A stretch of DNA of 64,000 nt from Sporosarcina sp. ANT_H38. Its GTDB lineage: Bacteria > Bacillota > Bacilli > Bacillales_A > Planococcaceae. The notes beneath the pieces were generated by a model, which worked only from the letters and a program-made list of their open reading frames with translations, did not search any database and was not told where the DNA came from. A program made the position numbers and the translations under genes. The stretch covers positions 1,922,001 through 1,986,000 of the forward strand of contig NZ_VOBC01000001.1 of assembly GCF_008369195.1 (NCBI RefSeq), written 5' to 3'. Numbering within the stretch: position 1 is the first letter of the stretch; the number at the start of each line of letters is the position of its first letter. This document shows positions 9,386-17,186 of this stretch, piece after piece.

Positions 9386-10546
9386 CTACAAGCTGTTAAT
9401 TAAGATTTCCTGCATCCCCTTTGAATCTGTCAGCGGAAGATTAAAGAATAATTTCCCTTTCATTTCATGAACGATGTCCTCCGGAATTGCTAGGGAAGTT
9501 AATGATACGGAAAGATCAATCGCTTTCAAGAAATTTTTCATTGTGACGAATGCTTTTTCATCTATTGCTTGGTGTTCCCCAGCTGGTGCATACTCTTTCA
9601 AGATTTGAAGCACTACTTCCATCTTGTCAGGTATTTTCTTACTTACACTTTTGAAGAAGCTTGGGTAGACGAACGCCAATGTTTCCCCATGTGCAATTTC
9701 CGGATAGTAGCCATTTATGATTTCTCCGATAGGATGTGGCGCCTCTGCTCCTGCGTTCGACAGACAAATTCCAGCCAAATAATCCGCATATGCAATTTTT
9801 TCTCTCAATTCCACATTTTCTAAATCCATAATTACCTTTGGAAGCGTTTTTACAATAAGCGTCACCGCTTGTAATGATAGTGTTGTACTTAGCATTGAGG
9901 CTTTTGGGTTAAAATAGCTTTCAATAGCATGGCTTAGTGCATCAAAACCAGTTATGGCAGTTATCTTTTCGGGTACTGTTACCATTAACTCAGGATCTAT
10001 AATACTTAATCTTGGAAATAAACAAGAGTGAAAAAGAGTGTTTTTTTCATTTTTCAATGGATTTGTAATAACAGCAGCTTGTGTAACCTGAGAACCTGTC
10101 CCTGCTGTTGTATTAATGGCTAAAACCGGTAGTGCTTGAATGGTTTCATCATTATCCGAAAAAGGATTAGAAAATTCATTGAAGCAAAATTCCCATGTAT
10201 ATTCTTTGTTGTAAACCATTAACGCCACTGCTTTGGCTGTGTCAATAGAAGAACCGCCACCAAAAGCTAGAACGAAATCTACATTTTCTTCTATTGCATT
10301 TTTTTTTGCTTTATCTACAATATCAATTGTTGGATTTGGTTGTACTTGATCAAAAATCACATATTCAATTCCATTTTCCGACAAACTATTCGTGATCTCT
10401 GAAAAATATTTTTCTCGACCATTATTTTTAAGGGAAGTACGGACAATTAAACACTTTCCCCCATAGACTTTGGCTAACTTTCCAATCTCTTTTCTTGCAC
10501 CCTGCCCAAAACGGATTCTCCCAGGTGAATAAAATGAAAATTCCAC
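9386..10546 (-). CDS. Iron-containing (type III) alcohol dehydrogenase
   Basis: 386 residues. N-terminal nucleotide-binding half with FGGGSSIDTAKAVALM and the NTTAGTGSQVTQAAVIT stretch; C-terminal helical half with metal ligands in GFDALSHAIESYF and in APHPIGEII...IAHGETLAFV (two histidines). GTG start at 10546 following AGGGGAG. It oxidises or reduces an alcohol/aldehyde with NAD(P)H. Its position between the epimerase and glpX points to a small polyol or aldehyde formed by the aldolase step, but methanol, lactaldehyde and butanol enzymes share this family. Confidence 0.88.
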   Translation of the reverse strand: MEFSFYSPGRIRFGQGARKEIGKLAKVYGGKCLIVRTSLKNNGREKYFSEITNSLSENGIEYVIFDQVQPNPTIDIVDKAKKNAIEENVDFVLAFGGGSSIDTAKAVALMVYNKEYTWEFCFNEFSNPFSDNDETIQALPVLAINTTAGTGSQVTQAAVITNPLKNEKNTLFHSCLFPRLSIIDPELMVTVPEKITAITGFDALSHAIESYFNPKASMLSTTLSLQAVTLIVKTLPKVIMDLENVELREKIAYADYLAGICLSNAGAEAPHPIGEIINGYYPEIAHGETLAFVYPSFFKSVSKKIPDKMEVVLQILKEYAPAGEHQAIDEKAFVTMKNFLKAIDLSVSLTSLAIPEDIVHEMKGKLFFNLPLTDSKGMQEILINSL

Positions 10547-10570
10547 GTCCTCGCTCCCCTGTTCATTTAT

Positions 10571-11290
10571 TTATTCTCCGAAATGTTCAATGCTAGCTTC
10601 ATTAATTGCGTCGCGGCAAGCTTTTACTCCGGCTGTTATCCCTTCAGGATGCTTGAAAATTCCTGATGATAGGATAATGACATCTGGCTCTGCAGCAACC
10701 ATCAGAGATAAATTATCTGCTCTTAATCCGCCGTCAACGGCAAGCTCGCATGTTGGATTCTTCTCATTAATAAGCGCTCTCGCTCTTTTCACTAAATCAA
10801 GCGATGATTTACGCCATCCCCAATTATCTTTTCCATCTGTCTCGTCAACTCCATGCACTACAATGTGCAAACGATCTATATCATAAATTGCTTCCTCAAC
10901 AAAGGATAATGGTGTGTAGCAGCCTATCGTGAGGCCAACTTTCATGTTAAATTCTCTGCAATAATTAATAATGTAGGCCAACGGAGCACCTAGGAATTGT
11001 TCCGCCGGAATGATCAACATATTCGCACCTGCGGCAGCAATTTTCTCAATGAACAATCGATCGCATTCCTTTGTATAAATATGACATTCAATCGGTTTGT
11101 CTGTTACCGGCCTAATTCCCTCGATAATCTGGTGTCCTCCCATTAACTGCATGTTTCTCAAATCATGCATATCGGCTGCATCGGAATGAATGTAGTCAGC
11201 TCCGGCGTCAGATGCCTCCTTTACAATATCAGCAATATGTCCATAGTCTACATGCGCTAGTCCTGCAGCAATTTTAATATATTTTTTCAT
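10571..11290 (-). CDS. Ribulose-phosphate 3-epimerase-like TIM-barrel protein
   Basis: 239 residues from the ATG at 11290 with a GGAGG-type site; the frame extends upstream without one. RPE-fold marks: MKKYIKIAAGLAHVDYGHI, GADYIHSDAADMHD (first catalytic Asp), CHIYT in place of HLMI, and AVDGGLRADN (second catalytic Asp). The normal GFGGQ phosphate loop is replaced by HGVDETDGKDNWGWRKSSLD. It is therefore a divergent RPE-family member, perhaps an epimerase for another ketose phosphate such as allulose 6-phosphate, or an HPS-like enzyme. Confidence 0.8.
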   Translation of the reverse strand: MKKYIKIAAGLAHVDYGHIADIVKEASDAGADYIHSDAADMHDLRNMQLMGGHQIIEGIRPVTDKPIECHIYTKECDRLFIEKIAAAGANMLIIPAEQFLGAPLAYIINYCREFNMKVGLTIGCYTPLSFVEEAIYDIDRLHIVVHGVDETDGKDNWGWRKSSLDLVKRARALINEKNPTCELAVDGGLRADNLSLMVAAEPDVIILSSGIFKHPEGITAGVKACRDAINEASIEHFGE

Positions 11291-11363
11291 AATAATATTC
11301 CTCCTATAGTTTTCTATTGAATTGTATTTTGTTTTTGATGCATTCAATGCAATTGTATTCTGC

Positions 11364-12749
11364 TTATAAAAGTTCGAAACCGGCTGTGAAGTGTCTCAAT
11401 GAAGTTACTGAGCCCTCATGTACAAGTTTCATACCTTTATATTGCTCACGATTTTTATAAATTTCACCCAGCGCATTTGCTATTACATCCATATGGCTAT
11501 TCGTATAAACTCGTCTTGACAGAGCGATTCTCATCGTTTCAATTTCAGGTAGAATCTCATCGCCTGTAACAGGATCTTTAGAACCAAATGCACAAGCCCC
11601 TATTTCTACAGCACGCACACCAGCCACTTCATAAAGAGCTACAACTAGCCTTTGAGAAGGGAATTGGTGTTGCGGAATTTCCGGGAAAAACCTTCTACCA
11701 TCAACGTAAACACCATGTCCTCCTGTAGGTTCAATTATAGGAATTCCCTTTTCTAATAAGCGGTCACCCAGATACTTCGCCTGATTAATTCTATATTCTA
11801 AATAATGCTCATCGCATCCTTCTTGCAAACCGACTGCAAGCGCTTCCAAATCACGTCCAGCTAAGCCACCATACGTAATAAACCCTTCATGAATAATGGC
11901 TAATTGCTGAGCTTTTTCAATAATCTCAGCATTTCTTGTTACGAACAGGCCCCCTATATTAACCATTCCATCTTTTTTCGAGCTCATTGTGGCTGTTTCA
12001 CAATATGAAAACATTTCTCTCGTAATCTCTTTAATTGGCTTATTAAGATATCCTTCTTCTCGTTGTTGGATAAAGTAAGCATTTTCAGCCATTCTTGCAC
12101 TATCAATAACAACAGGAATACTATGCTTTTTAGCCAATTCGCTTACTTCGCGAATATTTTTCATAGAGACAGGTTGGCCACCATTGTTATTGCACGTAAC
12201 TGTAATGATCACAACAGAAATTTGGTCAGAACCTTTTCCATCAATCAATTCCTGCATCTTATGGAGATCAATGTTCCCTTTAAATGGATGACTAGGGCTA
12301 GCCGTGTCTTTTCCATCATCAATAACATAATCAACAGCTAATGCACCCAATACTTCGGCATTTCCTCTAAATGTATCAAAGTGCATATTTCCAATTGCAT
12401 ATTTCCCTTTTTCGGCGTATAACTTGGCCATTATATAATCAGCTGCTCTGCCTTGATGTGTTGGTTGAAAATAAGGCATTCCGAAAACATCCTGAACCGA
12501 TTCTTCCAATTTGAAAAAACTTTTTGATCCAGCATATGATTCATCACCAAGCATTAATGCTGACCATTGTTCACTACTCATTGCAGATGTACCACTATCA
12601 GTCAAGCAATCGATGTAAACATTTTCTGCTCTTATTTTAAAAGCATTATATCCTGCTTCCTGAAGCCATATTTGTCTTTCCTCTTTCGTTGTTTTCTTTA
12701 CTCTTTCAACCATTTTTATTCTAAATGGTTCAGCTGTCATAAAGTGCAT
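11364..12749 (-). CDS. Tryptophanase/tyrosine phenol-lyase family beta-eliminating lyase
   Basis: 461 residues, full length for this PLP family. Blocks: AFKIRAENVYIDCLTDSGTSAMS, GMPYFQPTHQGRAAD, GNMHFDTFRGN, TVTCNNNGGQPVSMKNI, VVIDSARMAENAYFI, PLP lysine in ATMSSKKDGMVNIGG, and GGHGVYVD. These enzymes cleave tryptophan, tyrosine or related beta-substituted amino acids to pyruvate, ammonia and the leaving group. Near the C-terminus SRRVYT resembles tyrosine phenol-lyase, while LRHFTAGF resembles tryptophanase. First gene of the operon; ATG preceded by GGAGAGGGAGAG. Substrate uncertain. Confidence 0.88.
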   Translation of the reverse strand: MHFMTAEPFRIKMVERVKKTTKEERQIWLQEAGYNAFKIRAENVYIDCLTDSGTSAMSSEQWSALMLGDESYAGSKSFFKLEESVQDVFGMPYFQPTHQGRAADYIMAKLYAEKGKYAIGNMHFDTFRGNAEVLGALAVDYVIDDGKDTASPSHPFKGNIDLHKMQELIDGKGSDQISVVIITVTCNNNGGQPVSMKNIREVSELAKKHSIPVVIDSARMAENAYFIQQREEGYLNKPIKEITREMFSYCETATMSSKKDGMVNIGGLFVTRNAEIIEKAQQLAIIHEGFITYGGLAGRDLEALAVGLQEGCDEHYLEYRINQAKYLGDRLLEKGIPIIEPTGGHGVYVDGRRFFPEIPQHQFPSQRLVVALYEVAGVRAVEIGACAFGSKDPVTGDEILPEIETMRIALSRRVYTNSHMDVIANALGEIYKNREQYKGMKLVHEGSVTSLRHFTAGFELL

Positions 12750-12798
12750 TAAAACTCTCCCTCTCCAAGTTTCGTTAATTTTTTAACACCTTGAGAAA

Positions 12799-12827
12799 AT
12801 ATTATCACGGACTGTTTTGAATTGCAA
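12799..12827 (-). promoter_or_regulatory. Probable SigA promoter of the catabolic operon
   Basis: On the minus strand TTGCAA (12827-12822) is followed after 17 bp by TAATAT (12804-12799), about 50 nt before the lyase start. It is the best promoter match in the space between the regulator terminator and the operon. Confidence 0.5.
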
Positions 12828-12979
12828 CACAACTTAAACAAAAACTCATTACTTGAATCAGATTCTAAATTTCTCGGCTATCTACGATGATTTTTGAGGA
12901 AGCAAGACCTCCCTAAATCTTAGATAATGATAGTATTGCAAACAACCTAATACTAAAGAAGAACACTTTATTTTCATTT

Positions 12980-13023
12980 AAAAGACCCCTTCTTGATTTT
13001 AAAATCAAGAAGGGGTCTTTTAC
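12980..13023. terminator. Strong bidirectional terminator between regulator and operon
   Basis: A perfect 20-bp inverted repeat (12981-13000 with 13001-13020, core AAGACCCCTTCTTGATTT) with T-rich flanks on both strands. It separates the regulator transcript from the operon. Confidence 0.9.
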
Positions 13024-13042
13024 TCAAATAATTATTTTCACT

Positions 13043-13672
13043 CTATAGTTTATTAATATATCGATAAATAGAAGTTTCAGATGTATTTAAGACCTTGGAA
13101 ACTTCCGCAACGGATCCCTTAATTAAAAATATTCCCTTTTGATCTAAAGATCTAATCAGTTCAATTTTTTCTTCTTGAGATAATCGATCAGGAGCCACAT
13201 CGAATTTTGCCAATACATCCTGTATAGTTTTGTTCATTAAATCTTCAAATGAGAGATCAAAACTTTCATAAAAATCCTCCCCTTTGTATTGAATTGTTTC
13301 TTGACCGCTTATTAAACGATTTAAGACACTACGAAGCTCTATTAATTCATCTACTTTGTAATTAATAGTAATAATCCCCGTTAACTCCCCTCCTGAATTC
13401 TTGATAAAGTGAGAGGCTGATCTTAATTTTCTTCTTTCAAAAGAGAACGCTCTATAATTTACGAGCGAGTCTTCTTCTTCATATACTTTTTGTTTAATAA
13501 ACTTTTTCTCCATATCAGGAATAGGACTTCCGACACCTATATTAGGGTCAAATGGGTGCTTGACAAAAACCACCATATCTTTATTAGTATCATACAATAT
13601 CACTTCTGAATCATGCCCGAGAAAATTTGCAATAAATTCCACAATAGGAATATATGAATTTAAATTAGACAA
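13043..13672 (-). CDS. YheO/DauR-like transcriptional regulator (PAS-like sensor plus HTH)
   Basis: 209 residues from a TTG at 13672 placed 6 nt after AAAGGAGG; the frame upstream lacks a ribosome site. The N-terminal YheO-like PAS domain (SYIPIVEFIANFLGHDSEVILYD, then IKNSGGELTGIITINYKVDEL) is followed by a C-terminal HTH (KGIFLIKGSVAEVSKVLNTS, ETSIYRYINKL). Characterised relatives (DauR) control D-amino-acid use. It lies head-to-tail upstream of the lyase operon and is separated by a terminator, so it most probably controls that operon. Confidence 0.85.
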   Translation of the reverse strand: MSNLNSYIPIVEFIANFLGHDSEVILYDTNKDMVVFVKHPFDPNIGVGSPIPDMEKKFIKQKVYEEEDSLVNYRAFSFERRKLRSASHFIKNSGGELTGIITINYKVDELIELRSVLNRLISGQETIQYKGEDFYESFDLSFEDLMNKTIQDVLAKFDVAPDRLSQEEKIELIRSLDQKGIFLIKGSVAEVSKVLNTSETSIYRYINKL

Positions 13673-13740
13673 ATATTTACCTCCTTTCCATTTATGAAGG
13701 GCCCTTTCCCCCATGTTCCATTTTATCAATACTCATTCAT

Positions 13741-13992
13741 AAATCATATCAGAAAAAAGAACTTCGTAAATATAATGATAATAAAATCACTTCACTTCTC
13801 GCCCGCATGCCCTCGTCCTATTGGAGTGGTTCGTCAAAAGGTTTAGTTACATTTCAAGATAATGTCTTTACAGTACATGTGACTCCATTACCCGAGCACG
13901 CAGAGATTCTTTTCCGCAGGACTGAGGAAATTTGTGACTATAGATTGCATGCTTATTTTGAGCGAAAATTAAATTTTTATGGAGTGAATTTG
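13741..13992 (+). pseudogene. PLD/DEAD helicase C-terminal tail (third copy)
   Basis: From about 13750 the frame reads QKKELRKYNDNKITSLLARM, PSSYWSGSSKGLVTFQDN, VFTVHVTPLPEHAEILFRR, TEEICDYRLHAYFERK, the C-terminus of the same helicase family as at 286 and 3009. There is no start or upstream helicase domain; the family stop is lost and the frame drifts to 14124. It is the most complete of the three tails and shows what was deleted from the other two. Confidence 0.7.
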
Positions 13993-14104
13993 TTTTACAT
14001 AACTCAGTGCCAGGTACTGACACCATTTGCCCACTTCAAATTGTGGAAGCAGCTGGCACCGAATACTACACATTTTTTTCAATCTGCTCATGACGATCCA
14101 TCCG

Positions 14105-15034
14105 TTACGTCTCCCCTTTGCTAAAGTCTAATTCGAATGGCTTTGGCGGCCTGCTTTCTGGCGACTCGTTGACCCTCGATTCTTCCAAATAATTTTCAAA
14201 ACTCATTGCATTGAATAACGTGGAAGGCCGTAAATACTTCTGCCAATGTCGATCACCCAGCCAGTTCTTAGCTTTCGTATCAATGACCTTTTTACAATCC
14301 GCCACTGTATATCCGTCACTGAAACGCCCTTTCTCCAATCGTGCAGTCACCTTCGAAGACGCTTTAAATTGCTTGCACGCTTTGTCGTTCAAATAATTAA
14401 TGACAGACACAACATCGAGATCGTTCTCGACAAGTTCTTTTTTAATACTCTTATTCTCTTTGGTTATTGCTAGGGGCATTTTGCCTTCTGTAGAGGGAGC
14501 AATCTGCACTTCCTCTTGAGCTGATTTTGCAGTCGGCAATGTTGCATGTTGCTCCGTTTCAAGTTGAAGTTTTGTATAATCAATGCGGTACCCTTTCGTC
14601 TTGTCCATTTTCATCCGATTATCCCGCATTAACGGGCAGTAAGACCCCCAACTTCAAGTCTTCGTGGAAGCAAGAAGAATAAGTGGGGGATCAACTGCCC
14701 GTAAAAGCCCGAATGGATCAACTAACAATCAGTGGGGGATGAGGAACCCTCCCACTGATTGAAGTTTCGCTTTATACGAAGAGCTTGCAATGATATACCC
14801 TTTAATTTCCAGTCTACGAATCGCTCTTTTAATCGTATCGACTGACCAAAATGGGAATTCGTCATTTTTCCACTCTTCATATGTTTTGTAAACCCACTTA
14901 TGCCCATCCCGAATATTGTTCGAGATGAGCGATCTAAAATGCAGTTGCTGGAGTACCATCGCCTCGTTTAACCCAAGCTGCATCGCGAGCGATGGAAGCA
15001 CCTGAAGCGGTGACTCTTTTATTAATAAATTCAT
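14105..15034 (-). pseudogene. Phage replication (replisome organiser-like) protein, split by insertion
   Basis: N-terminal part 15034-14774: MNLLIKESPLQVLPSLAMQL, GLNEAMVLQQLHFRSL, HKWVYKTYEEW, FPFWSVDTIKRAIRRLE (winged-helix phage replication initiator). C-terminal part 14620-14105: MKMDKTKGYRIDYTKLQ, then the Phg_2220_C-type domain VVSVINYLNDKACKQFKASS, EKGRFSDGYTVADCKKVIDT, WLGDRHWQKYLRPSTLFN. Removing 14621-14773 restores one in-frame protein of about 259 residues. ATG start at 15034 with AAAGGAGG. This is a prophage relic gene broken by a 153-bp element. Confidence 0.82.
14621..14773. mobile_element. 153-bp palindromic insertion, possible IS200/IS605-type relic
   Basis: This segment interrupts the phage gene at TATAA without a clear target duplication. 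It contains a perfect 10-bp hairpin AATCAGTGGG/CCCACTGATT and nested pairs GGGCAGT/ACTGCCC and CCCCCA/TGGGGG. GGATCAACT occurs twice. Subterminal hairpins and insertion next to a short AT-rich site without duplication fit ends of IS200/IS605 (IS1341-like) elements that have lost their genes. The family assignment is inference; the insertion itself is clear from the restored frame. Confidence 0.6.
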
Positions 15035-15198
15035 CACGAATCCTCCTTTGTCGAATAAAGTTCAAACACATTTCTGCCTACTATATAGGCGACGCTTAAT
15101 AAATAGAATGTTCTTCCAACAACGCTTTGTCGCTTGGTGATGGCCTTACGCAATAAGCCCGCCAGTAGATCACTGTCGGTCTTATTGCTCCGGCTCAC
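15034..15198 (-). CDS. Small conserved phage-associated protein
   Basis: 54 residues from a GTG at 15198 preceded by AAGGAG at 6 nt: MSRSNKTDSDLLAGLLRKAI, TKRQSVVGRTFYLLSVAYIV, GRNVFELYSTKEDS. The stop TGA overlaps the ATG of the replication gene (TGATG), a translational-coupling layout. It has basic, helical character; no function is known to me. The clean ribosome site and coupling argue it was a real gene of the same prophage. Confidence 0.6.
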   Translation of the reverse strand: MSRSNKTDSDLLAGLLRKAITKRQSVVGRTFYLLSVAYIVGRNVFELYSTKEDS

Positions 15199-15627
15199 AC
15201 TTGTCGCTCCTTCGCTAGATTTGTTCGTTATACTGGTGAGATATACCGCCTAGTCAATTCTAAATATATAGCTAGTGTTTTCTAACGACAGCAAGACGTC
15301 TCTTGCCTAGTCGAAAGATGCCTTCACTCTTTATATAGACAATTCATATGAAAAAGGAGACAAAATGATGAAATTTTTTTTTGCTTTGGGAATAAACTAA
15401 CCCCCACCTCTCCAAACCAAGCCCAACATGCTATCAGGTAATAGCTGTAAGGTGAGAGCCAGGCACTGCTACAATTAGGGCAATAGGATGTTGGTCATGC
15501 ATTGGAGAGGGTCTAAATTCTATCCCTCTTCGTTGCCGCAGGACGTTGCGAATCTAGAATGCCTTCCTTATCAGACGCGAATGGTTTCAGTAACCTGGTA
15601 CCCGCGAAATTCCAAAAGAAAAAAATA
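15199..15627. other. Gap, prophage-relic flank
   Basis: No supported gene. The octamer GCCTAGTC occurs twice (15248 and 15305). CAGGCAC and GGTACC motifs like those elsewhere in the window are at about 15450 and 15595. Confidence 0.35.
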
Positions 15628-15661
15628 ACACGATTCATTCAATAGCTGAATGAATCGTGTT
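15628..15661 (-). terminator. Terminator after the PH-domain gene region
   Basis: A perfect 14-bp stem ACACGATTCATTCA (15628-15641) / TGAATGAATCGTGT (15647-15660), followed on the minus strand by ATTTTTTTC. Confidence 0.85.
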
Positions 15662-15845
15662 TCATAGTAGTAAAGTTACTGTGGTTTACATCGTTAGGTA
15701 TCAATTTATCAACCATTAAATTACAAAGAGCTGTAATAGTTATGGATACATTAACATCAATAAACTCTTCACCATCAGTATCTAGTTCTAGATAGGGAAA
15801 GGTCCCAATTCCCAAAAAAACCTGCTTCAGAACCTGGGTCCCCAC
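15639..15845 (-). CDS. Hypothetical protein, 68 codons
   Basis: Frame with GTG at 15845 and a stop inside the terminator stem. It lies 38 nt downstream of the PH-domain gene, so it could be the last gene of that transcript. Acidic N-terminal half (YLELDTDGEEFIDVNVSITI) and no recognised domain. There is no clear ribosome site, and it may be a fragment or not translated. Confidence 0.3.
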   Translation of the reverse strand: MGTQVLKQVFLGIGTFPYLELDTDGEEFIDVNVSITITALCNLMVDKLIPNDVNHSNFTTMKHDSFSY

Positions 15846-15883
15846 ACTTTTCTAAAGAATAGAATGTACAGCTAGCTTATAAG

Positions 15884-16498
15884 TTAATTATTAATATATT
15901 TCTCAAACACATCACCAAAGTCTTTAGTTTTATATTGGTCACGGGCTGCCGTTAACCAGGAGAAACCAAACTCGGTCAATTCTTTATACTGGTCGGCTAG
16001 CTGGATGTCAGACAGACGTGCGTTATGCAGCACTGTTACAGCTTTATCAAGACTTCCATTCGCTAACTCTAGCAGGATATTGTTTTCATGGACTTTTTCC
16101 GAAATATAAGATAATGCTTTGTACAGATCAATCAATTGGGCAAGTTGATTTTTATCAACGTCAATGCTGAACGATTGATTGCCTAAAGAGAACTTGATTT
16201 CAACATCCAAATCCACTTTCCCAGCCGTTTCCAAAAACACATTGGTAATTTGATATTGAGAATACGAATAGCGTTTTAGCAAGCGCTTCGAAGATATAGC
16301 TTTCTCTCCATCGACATGAATAAATCCACTGTTCGTAAAGCAATATTCATCCGACTTTGTCTTGATTAAAAAATAAATCTTTTCATTCTCTTCATTTCGA
16401 ATATAATCATCCGCATCCGTTTTATCATAATCTTCTGGACCGATGATTTTACCAATATCCGACAGGCCTAACGCGTCTGAAGCAAATTTTTTCAACAT
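15884..16498 (-). CDS. YvbH-like bacterial PH-domain protein
   Basis: 204 residues. An N-terminal bacterial PH domain (KIYFLIKTKSDEYCFTNSGF, IHVDGEKAISSKRLLKRYSY, then VFLETAGKVDLDVEIKFSL, GNQSFSIDVDK) is followed by a helical C-terminal extension as in YvbH. No signal peptide or membrane segment. The function of this family is not known. ATG with AAGGAGCG upstream. Monocistronic or with the short frame downstream. Confidence 0.82.
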   Translation of the reverse strand: MLKKFASDALGLSDIGKIIGPEDYDKTDADDYIRNEENEKIYFLIKTKSDEYCFTNSGFIHVDGEKAISSKRLLKRYSYSQYQITNVFLETAGKVDLDVEIKFSLGNQSFSIDVDKNQLAQLIDLYKALSYISEKVHENNILLELANGSLDKAVTVLHNARLSDIQLADQYKELTEFGFSWLTAARDQYKTKDFGDVFEKYINN

Positions 16499-16992
16499 AT
16501 GCCTCGCTCCTTCTCTCTACCTAAATTCTTTCACATCTATTATATAACATTACCTGAGAAATATGTCAGAACCTCTATTTAATTTGTCACTCCATCCAAA
16601 CAGATTAGTAATTATCATAATTCTTCCCCTGTGAACTTCTCTCACCTGGTCTGGTAGCATCGAAGATTAATTACGTGCGAATCTGACACTCCCTTATCGA
16701 AGGGGCGTGTCTATATAGTAACCCCTTTTTAGTTTTCTACTGGTCAACCTCACTTCATGTGGATGTCAGCCACATTGACTAGGTGTTGACAGCATCTAGT
16801 CTTTTTAGTATTGAATTATATTTTTGTGTTCACTGAATAGGTACCTAAAATTTAAGTGTAATTTTGCAATATACTATAGATAACAAGCATACATCTAGTA
16901 AGACAGTATAAACTAAAATGGACCACCTGATGCTACTAATATTAGGCGGTCTGTACTAGTAGGTTCCCTTCAAGGGATCAGCTCTATAGAGA
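16499..16992. other. Gap with hairpins, no gene
   Basis: About 490 bases between convergently spaced minus-strand genes. An imperfect hairpin of GGACCACCTGAT with ATTAGGCGGTC lies at about 16920-16952, and an AGGTACCTAAAATTT motif at about 16839. No coding sequence recognised. Confidence 0.4.
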
Positions 16993-17040
16993 TAAAATAA
17001 TCCATCCATTATGAGCTTCCACTCTAGGATGGATTATTTG
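16993..17040 (-). terminator. Terminator of the first SLH gene
   Basis: AAATAATCCATCC (from 16996) pairs with GGATGGATTATTT (17027-17039), with T-rich sequence on the minus-strand exit. Its right half (GAGCTTCCACTCTAGGATGG) recurs at 21866, downstream of the second SLH gene. Confidence 0.75.
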
Positions 17041-17186
17041 TATGGGCAAAAGACAACATTGCTATCATTCATGTTTAGTGCAACGCGCCTTCCCCATTAT
17101 AAAATCCTGCTTGATAAATTCCCGCACCGATTTTTAAGAGTATGACTAAAAAATCGGGGACAGCCCAGAATAGGGAAGTCTTTTTA

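Noticed and set aside
12750..12980. Possible T-box or tryptophan leader before the lyase gene
   Set aside because: No T-box consensus, antiterminator or leader peptide rich in Trp is visible.
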